DNA from: Alphaproteobacteria bacterium | GTDB taxonomy: Bacteria > Myxococcota_A > UBA796 > GCA-2862545 | DNA: 64,000 nt | Direction of reading: 5' to 3' | Assembly: GCA_020632875.1 (NCBI GenBank) | Contig: JACKET010000003.1 | Span: 372,001 to 436,000 of the forward strand | Shown: positions 42,503 to 51,314 of the stretch, one piece after another | Layout of the letters: each line of letters opens with the position of its first letter | Numbering within the stretch: the first letter of the stretch is position 1 | Position numbers and translations under genes: made by a program | The notes under the pieces: generated by a model | Seen by the model: only the letters and a program-made list of their open reading frames with translations | Told to the model about the DNA's origin: nothing | The model's database searches: none

Positions 42503-43474
42503 ATGAAGTACCTGCCGATGCTCGCCCTGCTCGCCGTGGCCTGCAAGAAGACGCCGACCGAGACCGACACCGAGACGGACACCGACACCGACACGGATTC
42601 CGACGCCGACACCGACGCCGACACCGACACCGACGCCGACACCGACACGGACTCCGATGCCGACACCGACTCCGACACGGATGCCGACACCGACACGGAC
42701 ACCGGCGGGTCGCTCGTGGCCATCGATGGCACCACCTGCCCGATGGACACGCGGATCGGGCTCGTCCACGTGGGCAGCGGGTTCGTCACCGGCGACGTGT
42801 GGCAGTCCCCCGATCCCTGGGTGGGGCCGGCCACGCAGACCACCGCCGACTGCGCGTACCACGTGTTCGATTCGTCCGGATGCAGCGGGATCATGTGCGC
42901 TCCTGGCTTCACGTGCGGGTACGACGACCTCGTGGGCGGTGCCGACTGTGTCCCGGTGCGCGAGCGCTTTGCGAGCGCGTCCCTGGCCGTGTCCGACGGC
43001 GTCTCCACGCAGACGCTCGTCGCGCAGCCCGATGGCCTGTTCAGCTCCGCGCTCGACGCCGGGCTGACGGGCCAGTCGCTGACGTTCTCGCTGACGATCG
43101 ACGGGCAGTCGGTGACGACGAACGCGCACCTGGTGCCCACGACCGACGTGAGCCCCGCGACCGCGGCGCTCCAGTCCGGCGACACCTGCGCGCCCGGCGA
43201 CCTCGCGTTGACCTGGACCGACCCCGGTGTGGGCGGCGTCGTGCACTCGTTCACGAACAACAACCACCACCTGCCGCAGGACCGCTTCACCACGTGCACC
43301 ACCGCGGCGACCGCGGGGGCCACCACCATCCCCGGCGCCATGCTGGTGCCGCTGTCGGGCGTCACGTGCCTCGAGTGGCAGGGGCTGCAGCACTTCGCGG
43401 TGGCGTCGGTGACCACGCCACAGGGCTGCATCGAGTTCCGGTGGGAAGGCCCGCAGACCTACGTGTTCCCCTAG
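42503..43474 (+). CDS. lipoprotein with Asp-rich stalk
   Basis: A 323-residue protein with lipobox LLAVAC (Cys 14), an Asp-Thr/Ser/Ala stalk (residues about 17-70) and a domain of unknown family. The latter contains TWICE-repeated cysteine pairs (GTTCPMDTRIGLVHVGSGF; SGCSGIMCAPGFTCGYDDLVGGADC) and then beta-rich segments ending YVFP. GCAGGAGCC precedes the ATG. It is likely anchored to the outer membrane and exposed. The following gene is another lipoprotein on the same strand, 54 bases on. Confidence 0.82.
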   Translation: MKYLPMLALLAVACKKTPTETDTETDTDTDTDSDADTDADTDTDADTDTDSDADTDSDTDADTDTDTGGSLVAIDGTTCPMDTRIGLVHVGSGFVTGDVWQSPDPWVGPATQTTADCAYHVFDSSGCSGIMCAPGFTCGYDDLVGGADCVPVRERFASASLAVSDGVSTQTLVAQPDGLFSSALDAGLTGQSLTFSLTIDGQSVTTNAHLVPTTDVSPATAALQSGDTCAPGDLALTWTDPGVGGVVHSFTNNNHHLPQDRFTTCTTAATAGATTIPGAMLVPLSGVTCLEWQGLQHFAVASVTTPQGCIEFRWEGPQTYVFP

Positions 43475-43528
43475 GCGCCCTTCCACGGCGCGTGCCGGTG
43501 CGCTAAGTCCTCCGCTCGTGGAGGCTGC

Positions 43529-46477
43529 TTGTCGATCCTGCTCTTCGCCCTGATGGGGTGCGACACCGGGGGCTGCCTGACCGGCGAGGAGGGCTGCCGC
43601 GTCGAGCCGGCCTGCACCTCGCTGGCGTTCGAGTGCTCCGGCGGGGTCGCGACGTTCTCGCGCGTCCAGCCCGGCGGGGTCGAGCTGTTCGGCAACACCA
43701 TCGTGCAGTCGCCCGGCGACTGGGTGCTCCAGAACGGCCAGGTCTACGTCGTCATCAGCGACCTCGACCACCCGCACTTCATCGCGCCGACGGGCGGGAA
43801 CCTCGTCGACGTCGCGACGTTCGCGCCCGACGGCACGCTCCGGCAGGACGACAGCCTGCGGAACCTGTACCAGGTCGGCGGCCTGCTCCCGACCGAGGCC
43901 GCGAACTGGCAGCGCATCGAGGCCTTCATGGACGGTGAGAACGCCGTCGTGCAGGTCGTGGGCACCTACGACGACGACCCCGACGTGGCGCTCGCGACCC
44001 GCTACGAGCTCGGTCCGTGCGACCCCGGGCTGCGCATCCGCACCGAGCTGCTGAACGGCCACCACGAGCCCGAGAGCGTGTTCCTCGCCGATGGGCTGTA
44101 CATCGGCGGGCGCGAGAGCATCGGGTTCACGCCGGGCCTCGGGCTGACCCACCCGAGCTTCGGGCTCTCCACGCTGCTCGACGGCATCGTCGACGTGCCG
44201 TGGATGGTGTCTGGCGCCCACGAAGAGCCCGGCTCCGCACACGCCCTCGTGGCCTGCGACCAGGAGAGCATCTCCGGCATCCTCTCGGAGGAGATCATCG
44301 CGTTCGGAGCGGAGCCGAGGCTGCTCCAGCCGGGCGACTTCATCAGCCACGAGCGGTTCTTCGGCGTCGCGCACGGCTCGTCGATCGCGGCCGGGGCCGA
44401 CCTCGCGCTCGAGGTCCGACGGCAGCTGTTCGGCGAGGCGTACACCACGGTCACCGGCACGGTCACCACGCCGGGCGACGACGCGCCCGACTTCCGCGCC
44501 GGACGGCCCCACGTGGTCGTCTGGAAGGGCGACATCACGCCCGATCCCGAAGACCCCTCGCAAGAGGCATGGACCCACGTCGAGCCCGGCCCCGACGGTG
44601 CGTTCTCGTTCCGCGTGCCCACGGGCGGCACGTACACGGCCCAGGTCGAGCGGTTCGGTCTCCCCTGGGGCCGCGCGACGTTCGACGCGTCCGGGGATGC
44701 CGCGACCCTCACCGTGCCCATGGAGCCGCCGGGGCGTGTCACGCTCGACGTGACCGTCGACGGCGAGGCGGACTATGCGCTCGTCGTCGTCTACCCCGCC
44801 GACGAGGCGACGCTCGCTGCGACGCAGACGAAGTACCTCGGCCACTTCGAGACGTGCGCGCCGATGCTGGGCCACCCGTTCGGCGCGGCTCCCTCGTGCA
44901 ACCGGGTCGTCGTGAACGGTCCCACCACGCTGTCCCTCCCGCCGGGGACCTACGACTTCTTCGCTGCCGCCGGGCCCTTCGCGAGCATCGACGTCGCGCG
45001 GGGCGTGTCGGTCGGCGCGGTCGAGCCCGGCACGTCTCCGCAGGACCTGCCGCTGGCCCTCGAGTCGCTGCCCATCCTCGACCCGGGCATGCTCACGGCC
45101 GACTTCCACGTGCACGGGTCCGCGAGCTTCGACTCTTCGATCCCGGACGGCGACCGCGTGCGCGCGTTCCTCGCGAGCCGGCTCGACGTCATCGCAGCGA
45201 CCGACCACGACAAGGTGCACGACTACGCCGAGACGCTCGCCGCGCTGGACGCGGGGCGGCGCCTCCAGGTCCTCGTCGGGCTCGAGACGACGGGTCACAT
45301 CCTCCAGCCGCTGCTCGACAGCTCGCTGTTCCCGAAGGTCGTGGGCCACTGGATCGTGTGGCCGCTGCCGATGGACCCCGAGGGCCCTTGGCGCGGCGCC
45401 CCGTGGGACGAGAAGGCCCAGCCCGGCATGCTGTTCACGCGATTCGAAGACCAGGGCTGGCCCCGCGAGACCGGCGTCATCCAGCTCAACCACCCGTGGG
45501 GCGGGCTGCAGTTCGGGCGCGACTTCGGCTGGGCCACGGCGCTGGAGATGGACCTCACCAAGCCGCTGGACGGGCCGGATGCGCCGGAGGGTCACCGCCT
45601 GTTCTCGTCGACGCCCATGGGCTCGCGGTTCGCGAACTCCGACTACCACGTGCAGGAGGTCATGAACGGCACGAACAACGGCCAGTTCCTCCAGTACCGC
45701 GCGGTGTGGCACTACCTGCTGAACCAGGGCGTGCCGCACGGCGGCACCGCGAACTCCGACTCGCACACGCTCGGCGGCAACGTGCTCGGCTTCCCGCTGA
45801 ACGTCGTCACGACGGATCAGGCCGTGGGCACGGGGTTCCAGCAGGCCACGTTCAACGCGTCGGTGAAGCGCGGCGAGATGTTCGGCACCAACGGGCCCGT
45901 CGTGCTGGCGCGGGTCGTCGACGGCGACGTGGCGCACCGCCCGCGCGTCGATGTCGCGATTCCCCCGACCGGCACGCTCGAGGTCGAGCTGCGCGCCGCG
46001 AGCTGGGTGCCGGTCACCGAGGTCCGGATCTACGTCGACGGCGAGCTGGTCGAGACGTTCGACCCCGGAATGGCGGACGACGCGGCGCGTCCGGGCGTGC
46101 GCTCCGCGACGTTCAGCCGGCCGATGGCGTCGCTCGTGTCGAGCGGGTCGGACCACTGGGTGGTCGTCGAGGCCGGCGGTCCCCTGCTGCCGTTCGCGGA
46201 CTTCGACTGCGACGGCATCCCCGACACCGACGACAACGACGGTGATGGCGTCGTCACGCCCGCCGACATCGAGGTGGACGAGGGCGACCCGCGCCCCGAG
46301 CCCGACGACGACGGGTGTTTCGAGACGACGGGCCCGCTCGACGGCATCATCGACACACTGGCGCTGCCCGCGGACGACTTCGCGGCCGTGGTCCCCGGCG
46401 GGTACCCGCTGAGCTTCACCAACCCGTTCCTCGTGGATGGCGACGGGAACGGCACCTTCGAGGGGGTGGCCCGATGA
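43529..46477 (+). CDS. PHP-domain lipoprotein
   Basis: A 982-residue lipoprotein (LLFALMGC, Cys 11). The start is TTG at 43,529 with GTGGAGG well placed upstream. Residues about 30-330 form a beta-rich domain; 330-510 look like Ig/carboxypeptidase-regulatory-like modules (VTGTVTTPGDD, GAFSFRVPTGGTYTAQVERFG). Residues about 520-830 are a PHP metal-hydrolase domain with DFHVHGS (His 527, His 529), AATDHDKVHDYAE, and TANSDSHT near the end, so the trinuclear metal ligands appear present. The C-terminus has a calcium-type DxDxDG segment (DCDGIPDTDDNDGDGV). It may hydrolyse phosphoesters or similar at the surface; the substrate is unknown. The next gene overlaps by four bases. Confidence 0.85.
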   Translation: MSILLFALMGCDTGGCLTGEEGCRVEPACTSLAFECSGGVATFSRVQPGGVELFGNTIVQSPGDWVLQNGQVYVVISDLDHPHFIAPTGGNLVDVATFAPDGTLRQDDSLRNLYQVGGLLPTEAANWQRIEAFMDGENAVVQVVGTYDDDPDVALATRYELGPCDPGLRIRTELLNGHHEPESVFLADGLYIGGRESIGFTPGLGLTHPSFGLSTLLDGIVDVPWMVSGAHEEPGSAHALVACDQESISGILSEEIIAFGAEPRLLQPGDFISHERFFGVAHGSSIAAGADLALEVRRQLFGEAYTTVTGTVTTPGDDAPDFRAGRPHVVVWKGDITPDPEDPSQEAWTHVEPGPDGAFSFRVPTGGTYTAQVERFGLPWGRATFDASGDAATLTVPMEPPGRVTLDVTVDGEADYALVVVYPADEATLAATQTKYLGHFETCAPMLGHPFGAAPSCNRVVVNGPTTLSLPPGTYDFFAAAGPFASIDVARGVSVGAVEPGTSPQDLPLALESLPILDPGMLTADFHVHGSASFDSSIPDGDRVRAFLASRLDVIAATDHDKVHDYAETLAALDAGRRLQVLVGLETTGHILQPLLDSSLFPKVVGHWIVWPLPMDPEGPWRGAPWDEKAQPGMLFTRFEDQGWPRETGVIQLNHPWGGLQFGRDFGWATALEMDLTKPLDGPDAPEGHRLFSSTPMGSRFANSDYHVQEVMNGTNNGQFLQYRAVWHYLLNQGVPHGGTANSDSHTLGGNVLGFPLNVVTTDQAVGTGFQQATFNASVKRGEMFGTNGPVVLARVVDGDVAHRPRVDVAIPPTGTLEVELRAASWVPVTEVRIYVDGELVETFDPGMADDAARPGVRSATFSRPMASLVSSGSDHWVVVEAGGPLLPFADFDCDGIPDTDDNDGDGVVTPADIEVDEGDPRPEPDDDGCFETTGPLDGIIDTLALPADDFAAVVPGGYPLSFTNPFLVDGDGNGTFEGVAR

Positions 46478-47256
46478 TCGCGCTCGTCTCGGCGGCCCTC
46501 GCGGGCGCCTGCACCGATACGCCTCTCCCCCAGGGGCCGCTCACCGCGGCGCTCCAGCCCGGCGACCTCGGGCGGGCGCGCACGGCCTGCCTGCGCAGCG
46601 AGGTCGGGCTCGGCGGCGGCGCGGCGCTCGTGATCGACACGGCGGACTTCTACGGCCGCATCCAGCTCATGGGCACGGTCGACGGCCGCATCGCGCTGCC
46701 GGACGTGAACCTCTCGATCGACCTCGGCGTGGAGCCGTACCGGTCGGACAGCGTGATCGCGCCGATCTCGGTGGGTGCGGCGGGCCTCGGGGCGTCCTGG
46801 GTGGGTGCGACGTGGCAGTTCGAGGAGGCCGACCGCTCGGTGTTGGCGCTGACCTCGCGTGTGGTGCTCCCGACCGCGAGCGGCGCGCAGAACGCCCGTC
46901 CGCTGGCCGCGGACATCGGGCTCGTCGGGCAGTACCAGTGGACCGAGAAGACCTCGGTGCACGGCGGGCTGACGCTGTACGGCAATCGGATGGTGGGGCC
47001 GGGTCCCGCGGTGCCGCGCACGGCGATGTCCGGGCTCGTGGGGCTCGCGTTCCAGCCGACCGGGGGGTTCGCGCTGGTGCTCGACGTGCCGATGTCCGTC
47101 GCGTGGTCTGCGCCGGTCGACTACCTGGCGCTGTCGCCGGGTGTCCGCGTGGGCACGGGCCCGTGGGCCCTCGAGCTGGGTGTGATGAAGCCGCTGGCGG
47201 GTGGCGACCGCACGTTGCTCGCCGCCGACCTCCGCACCTCGATACGCTTCGACTGA
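46474..47256 (+). CDS. predicted envelope protein, beta-barrel-like
   Basis: A 260-residue protein with a short hydrophobic leader (MIALVSAALAGAC) and alternating amphipathic strands typical of small outer-membrane barrels (AALVIDTADFYGRIQLMG, SVLALTSRVVLPTAS, TSVHGGLTLYGNRMV, GFALVLDVPMSVAWS, LAADLRTSIRFD with terminal aromatic). The ATG overlaps the stop of the PHP lipoprotein gene (ATGA), so the two are coupled. The selenoprotein gene begins 14 bases after its stop. Function unknown. Confidence 0.75.
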   Translation: MIALVSAALAGACTDTPLPQGPLTAALQPGDLGRARTACLRSEVGLGGGAALVIDTADFYGRIQLMGTVDGRIALPDVNLSIDLGVEPYRSDSVIAPISVGAAGLGASWVGATWQFEEADRSVLALTSRVVLPTASGAQNARPLAADIGLVGQYQWTEKTSVHGGLTLYGNRMVGPGPAVPRTAMSGLVGLAFQPTGGFALVLDVPMSVAWSAPVDYLALSPGVRVGTGPWALELGVMKPLAGGDRTLLAADLRTSIRFD

Positions 47257-47270
47257 GTGCTGGAGGGCCC

Positions 47271-47492
47271 ATGGTCACGATCGAATACTGCGTCTCTTGA
47301 AGCTACCTCCCCCGGGCCACCCGTGTGGCGGCCCACCTGAAGAGCGAGCTGGGTGTGGACGTGGAGCTGATCAAGGGCTCCCGAGGGGTGTTCGTGGTCC
47401 GGGTCGACGGCGTGATCGTGGCGCAGAAGTCCCTCGACCACGGGTTCCCGACGCCCGAGCAGTGTGAAGAGGCGGTGCGGGGCGCGCTGTAG
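47271..47492 (+). CDS. Rdx/SelW-like selenoprotein with in-frame UGA (CxxU)
   Basis: Read with UGA at 47,298-47,300 as selenocysteine, this is a 73-residue protein that matches the Rdx family (SelW/SelT/SelH-like, thioredoxin fold): MVTIEYCVSU at 1-10, then SYLPRATRVAAHLKSELG, VELIKGSRGVFVVRVDGVIV and FPTPEQCEEAV. The redox motif is CVSU (Cys 7, Sec 10), where Cys homologues have CxxC. The reading frame is otherwise open and ends in TAG. GGAGG lies four bases before the ATG, and the gene follows an envelope-protein gene by 14 bases. Family members are thiol/selenol redox proteins of unclear substrate. Stop-based gene callers miss it. The Sec machinery itself is not in the window. Confidence 0.87.
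47298..47334 (+). promoter_or_regulatory. UGA codon with candidate bacterial SECIS hairpin
   Basis: Thirteen bases after the UGA, GGGCC (47,314-47,318) can pair with GGCCC (47,330-47,334); alternatively GCCAC/GTGGC (47,316-47,320 with 47,325-47,329) encloses the loop CCGT. A short stem-loop just downstream of the UGA is what SelB needs in bacteria. The sequence is part of the coding region. It was judged by eye only. Confidence 0.5.
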
Positions 47493-47505
47493 CCCCCCGC
47501 CATCC

Positions 47506-47841
47506 CCGGTGTCAGAGCGAACCCGAACATCCGCATTGCAGAGCTGATACCGATGGTATCGCGCGCTCTACTCCTCCGCGCGGCGTCTGGAACGCCCTGC
47601 AGAGGGCACCGACGACGCCGCTCGACGCGAGCATGGCGCGAACTCCCAGGCGGCGCGCCACGAGTCCCTGCACCGCGTTTGGCCCGGCGACGCGGGCCAT
47701 TCTGCAAGTCCGGTGAGGCGGGCGTCTGCTGGGCGACGAGGCCTGGACTTCGGTTATTGACGCGTCAATAATAGAATAGAACGCCCTGTAGTCAGCCTGA
47801 TAGCGCCACTATCGAGATGTTCGGGTTTGCTCTGACACCGG
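47506..47841. mobile_element. MITE-like element with 26-base terminal inverted repeats
   Basis: CCGGTGTCAGAGC (47,506-47,518) continuing to ACATC (47,531) is repeated in inverse at 47,816-47,841 with one mismatch over 26 bases. The 336-base element codes for no plausible protein, is less GC-rich than its neighbours toward its right end, and contains further palindromes: GATACC/GGTATC at 47,546-47,560, TTATTGACGCGTCAATAA at 47,754-47,771 and GATAG/CTATC at 47,799-47,813. No clear target-site duplication was seen. It occupies nearly all of the gap 47,493-47,861. It is probably a non-autonomous transposable element moved by a transposase encoded elsewhere. Confidence 0.72.
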
Positions 47842-47861
47842 ATTTGGTAAGGTACGTCACA

Positions 47862-48497
47862 CTATCGGATGCCGTCCCACGTCAGCTCCTCCTCGACCGC
47901 CGCGTCCGCCAGCCAGCGCGCGTTACGCTCGCGCCGTGCGAGGCGGTCGAGCAGCCGGTGGCCCGCCCACATCAACGCGAGGACGCCGAGCAGCACGAGG
48001 CCCACGCCGATCGTCACCGCCTCCGACGCTGCCTTGCGGCCGACCCGCCCGGGAATCCCGCCCCGGCCGACCTGCGCAGGGTCGACGTACAGCCCGCCCC
48101 CGCGCACGCCGATCCGGCGGCCCATGAGGTCCCGGTCGACCTGGCGACGCAGCGACCGCCCCACGCCGGGCGACGCGTACGACAGCGTCCCCTTGTCCAG
48201 GCCCTCCGGGAGCAGCACGGCCTTCTTCACGTGGACGCGCTGGACCGGCCCCACCGCGAGCGGCGGGCGGATGACGTCGTCCGGGAAGGGCTGGCGCGAC
48301 TGGACGACGAGGAGCGGCTGGCGGTCCCGGTCCGCGCAGACCTCGGCTCCGAGGGGCGTGTCGACGGCGAGCGCGACACACCGCTCGCCCGGCTCCAGGT
48401 GGTAGATGGAGGTCCACACGAGCTCGTCCCCGACGGGCTCCCCGGAGTGGTCCGCGACCACGACGGCCTGCGCGGCCGCGAGCAGGGCGAGGATCAT
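47862..48497 (-). CDS. membrane-anchored periplasmic protein of unknown function
   Basis: A 211-residue protein with a signal peptide (MILALLAAAQAVVVA), a periplasmic domain with a cysteine pair (ERCVALAVDTPLGAEVCADRD), and one transmembrane helix near the C-terminus (AVTIGVGLVLLGVLALMWAGH, about residues 160-180) followed by an arginine-rich cytoplasmic tail. No family is recognised. The ATG overlaps the stop of the upstream membrane protein gene by four bases (ATGA), so the two products are probably partners. Confidence 0.75.
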   Translation of the reverse strand: MILALLAAAQAVVVADHSGEPVGDELVWTSIYHLEPGERCVALAVDTPLGAEVCADRDRQPLLVVQSRQPFPDDVIRPPLAVGPVQRVHVKKAVLLPEGLDKGTLSYASPGVGRSLRRQVDRDLMGRRIGVRGGGLYVDPAQVGRGGIPGRVGRKAASEAVTIGVGLVLLGVLALMWAGHRLLDRLARRERNARWLADAAVEEELTWDGIR

Positions 48498-49087
48498 CGG
48501 TCCACCAGCCCGTCGACGCCGAGGTCGAAGAACGTCTGCTCCGGCAGGATGGGGCTCGCGATGTGCGTGAACTGCAGCAGGGCGAGCATCTGCACGACCG
48601 CGAGCACCCCGAACGGCAGCCGGGCCGACCCCGCGCGGAGCATCAGGCGCCACGCGCTGAACAGCCCCACCACGAGGGCCAGCGCGACGGTCCCCATCGC
48701 GAGCGGACCGCCCCAGTAGGCGCTCGAGTTGTAGTACAGCGCCACGAGCGGCGAGAGCGCCGCCAGCACCAGCGTCGCGGCAAAGTTGCCCGCAGCCACC
48801 CCGACGACCAGCTTGCTCGCGCCGTCCGAAGCCCCCGACAGCTTCCAGGCCAGCAGGCCGGCCGGGAGCGAGCACAGCGTCGAGAGCACCACGAGCATCG
48901 GCAGCTTCCACAGGTTCCCGAGCGCGAGCGCCATGTCGGTGCTGCCCGCCGCGAGCCCGTAGACCGCCGCGAACAGCACCGCCGCACCCGCCGCGCGGAT
49001 CGCCATCTGCAGCCGCTCCGCGGTCCCCTGTTCCTCCATGGGCCATCGCCCACCCACGAGCTCGAAGAGCTCCGTCCATCCAGCCAT
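48494..49087 (-). CDS. multi-pass inner-membrane protein
   Basis: A 197-residue protein with about five transmembrane helices (AGAAVLFAAVYGLAAGS, LPMLVVLSTLCSLPAGLLAW, VGVAAGNFAATLVLAALSPLVALYY, MGTVALALVVGLFSAW, LPFGVLAVVQMLALLQF). It resembles YIP1-like or Rodless-type small membrane proteins in hydropathy only. The ATG at 49,087 is placed six bases after AGGAGG; the frame extending to 49,459 is not supported. It is followed, with a four-base overlap, by a membrane-anchored periplasmic protein gene. Function unknown. Confidence 0.77.
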   Translation of the reverse strand: MAGWTELFELVGGRWPMEEQGTAERLQMAIRAAGAAVLFAAVYGLAAGSTDMALALGNLWKLPMLVVLSTLCSLPAGLLAWKLSGASDGASKLVVGVAAGNFAATLVLAALSPLVALYYNSSAYWGGPLAMGTVALALVVGLFSAWRLMLRAGSARLPFGVLAVVQMLALLQFTHIASPILPEQTFFDLGVDGLVDR

Positions 49088-49201
49088 CCGGCACCTCCTG
49101 ACCCGAGGAGCTTCACCGGAGGGTGCGAACCGCGCGGAGAACGGGCGTGAAAGGGTTGTGACTGCACGACGCGAGCACGTCCTCACCGGGTAGAATGCAG
49201 C

Positions 49202-49576
49202 ATGGCCCACGACGTCGCCGCCGCCCGCGAAGCGTTCACCGAGCCCGCCGAGCGGCACGTGCTGGACTTCGACGAGAGCCTGCTCCAGGCGGTCTACGTC
49301 CACGACGTGCACGGCCCCTGGTACGTGTTCGCGCTCCCCTCCGAGTCGGTGCACGACCGCGTGTACTGCATCCGCCCCCTGGCGGACGTTTCGGTCGTGG
49401 CGCGCATCGAAGGGCTCCAGACCCTCGACGAAGCCGACTGGCTCGTGCGTCTCGCGCACGACGTGCTGCTGCCGGCCTGTGCCGACGTGGGCTTCAGGGT
49501 GCAGACCGTCCGCGGGTCGCTGACCGTCGAGCCCATGGACGCCGAGGCGCTCGCGGCCGCCGCGCCCACCGGCTGA
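49202..49576 (+). CDS. small cytosolic protein of unknown function
   Basis: A 124-residue soluble protein of mixed alpha/beta character (ERHVLDFDESLLQAVYVHDVHG, RVYCIRPLADVSVVARIEGL, DEADWLVRLAHDVLLPAC). No signal peptide, metal motif or known family is visible. No strong ribosome site precedes the ATG. It is divergent from the membrane-protein pair and convergent with the CsgG/FlgO-like lipoprotein (12-base gap). Confidence 0.65.
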   Translation: MAHDVAAAREAFTEPAERHVLDFDESLLQAVYVHDVHGPWYVFALPSESVHDRVYCIRPLADVSVVARIEGLQTLDEADWLVRLAHDVLLPACADVGFRVQTVRGSLTVEPMDAEALAAAAPTG

Positions 49577-49588
49577 CCGAGTGGGCGC

Positions 49589-51313
49589 TCACCGGCACTG
49601 GAGGTGCTGCCGCAGCGCCACGAGCAGCGCGCGCTCGTGGTCGGCGGTCTCGCCGTAGCTCATGTGGATGCGACGGATGTCGAGCTCCGTCTGGAGCGCC
49701 GTGGCATCGCACTCGCCGGACCGCGCCGCACCTTCGGCAGCCGCCACGACCGCCTTCGCGTCGGGGTACTGGCCACCGCGGTCCCGGAGGCAGCCGCGCT
49801 TCGCGTAGAGCCACGCCGTCTCGCCGAGCATCTCGACCTCGAACCGCTCGATGCCGCCCTCCTTCATGCGCGGCAGCTGCTGCTGCAGGTACCGCGCGTC
49901 GCCCGTCGCCCATATGGCGCACGTGCGGTCGGAGAGCTTCAGGCGCTTGCCGTCGCCCCGCGTGATGGCCTCGGCGAGCGCGACGAGCTCGGCGTCGGTG
50001 AAGCTGCCGCGGAGCTCGAAGTCCCGCGCGGCCTCGGCGACCTCCTCGCCGCGCCCGACCGCCGCGCGCGTGCCGACCCGGTCGACCGCTTCGGTGAACG
50101 ACCGCGGAACTGTCCCCGTGTGGCGGGCCACGAGCCACGCATGGCCCGCCTGGAGCTCGAGCTGGAGGGGCTCTCCGTCGACCTTGCCCGGACCGACGCC
50201 TTCGATGGCGCGCTCCCAGGCCCCGAGGACCGGACCGAGCGAGGCCTCGCACGCCTGGACCGCGGAGAGCCAGCCGTCGTGCACGTCGATGGGGTCTGGA
50301 CCGTAGAGGAGCTGCGGGGTGTCGGGCGCATCGAAGCCGAAGCGGCCGAGCACCGGGTCGTCGTCGAGGCCCAGCGCCTTGCGACGCCGCTCCAGCGCGG
50401 ACCGCGACACGTTCGGCGCGCGCCAGCCGTTCCGGGCGAGCCAGTGCTCCTGCTCCGCCGCGAGCGCACAGTGCTTGCCCTCGGCGGCCAGCACCCCCCA
50501 GCGGAGCACGGCATCCACGCCCTGGGCCGCTGTGGGACGCCCGGAATGCGCCGTGTCGGGCGGGAGCTGCTCGAGCGCTGCCTTCCGCCAGCGGTCCTGG
50601 ATGGCGTCGAGCTCCGCCCGCTTCGTGGTGAGCGTCGCATCGAGGTCGGCGAGGCGTGCGTCCGCGAAGCGCCAGCCCGCGGCGACCTCGAACGCCTCGC
50701 GGGCGCTCTCCACGTCGCCCCGCCGCTCGGCATCGAGCCCGCGTCCGTAGGCGGCGACCTGAACGAGCGGCGCGTCCTCCACGTCCACGTCCGCGGACGT
50801 GCCGAGCTGGGACGCGAGCTTCGCCACGACGGCCTCGCTCGCGGTCGTCCAGTCGTCCAGGGCCGAACGCGCGGTGCCGGCGACGACGATCTCGCCCGTC
50901 TCCACGCGCACGACGCGCCCGTCCATGAGGAACCCGTCCGGCAGCACGCTGTACGAGCCGACCACGACCAGCTCCGCCCCGACGCCCCGCCCCATCCGCT
51001 GTGCGGTCGAGGCATCGAGAAACCCCGATCCGCCGAGCGCGACCTCGGCCAGCAGCGCATCGAGCCGCGCCCGTTCGACGAGCGTGATGCCCTCGACCGA
51101 CGACAGCTCCGACGTGACCACGCCGGCGAGGCCCGGCCCCAGGCCCGACCAGTCCTCCCCTCCCGCGGACTGCTGCCACGGAAGCACGGCCACGGTGGGC
51201 TCCGCAGAGACCGAGGCATCGGGGAGCCCCGTCACCGCGGGGATGGGGGAACCCGAGCCGCACGCGAGCGCGAAGACGACAGCGGGCCCGCAGGCGAGCA
51301 GAGCGGGGCGCAC
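49589..51313 (-). CDS. lipoprotein with CsgG/FlgO-like domain
   Basis: A 574-residue lipoprotein (VFALAC, Cys 18). Residues about 38-150 match the CsgG/FlgO-type nucleotide-free alpha/beta fold: TVAVLPWQQSAGG, LAGVVTSELSSVEGITLVERARLDALLAEVALGGSGFLD (core SSVEGITLVERARLDALLAE) and GVGAELVVVGSYSVLPDG. This fold is used by curli-secretion channel CsgG and by many lipoproteins that build envelope rings. The remainder (about 170-574) is helical with scattered cysteines and no known family. The start is GTG at 51,313, one base after the stop of the PPC-domain lipoprotein upstream, so both are cotranscribed. Confidence 0.82.
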   Translation of the reverse strand: MRPALLACGPAVVFALACGSGSPIPAVTGLPDASVSAEPTVAVLPWQQSAGGEDWSGLGPGLAGVVTSELSSVEGITLVERARLDALLAEVALGGSGFLDASTAQRMGRGVGAELVVVGSYSVLPDGFLMDGRVVRVETGEIVVAGTARSALDDWTTASEAVVAKLASQLGTSADVDVEDAPLVQVAAYGRGLDAERRGDVESAREAFEVAAGWRFADARLADLDATLTTKRAELDAIQDRWRKAALEQLPPDTAHSGRPTAAQGVDAVLRWGVLAAEGKHCALAAEQEHWLARNGWRAPNVSRSALERRRKALGLDDDPVLGRFGFDAPDTPQLLYGPDPIDVHDGWLSAVQACEASLGPVLGAWERAIEGVGPGKVDGEPLQLELQAGHAWLVARHTGTVPRSFTEAVDRVGTRAAVGRGEEVAEAARDFELRGSFTDAELVALAEAITRGDGKRLKLSDRTCAIWATGDARYLQQQLPRMKEGGIERFEVEMLGETAWLYAKRGCLRDRGGQYPDAKAVVAAAEGAARSGECDATALQTELDIRRIHMSYGETADHERALLVALRQHLQCR

Positions 51314-51314
51314 C

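Noticed and set aside
47298..47300. TGA as an ordinary stop of a 9-codon peptide
   Set aside because: The downstream frame continues with sequence typical of Rdx proteins and the position matches the CxxC/CxxU redox site.
47553..47771. 72-codon plus-strand frame inside the MITE-like element
   Set aside because: Arginine-rich translation, no ribosome site, overlaps palindromes.
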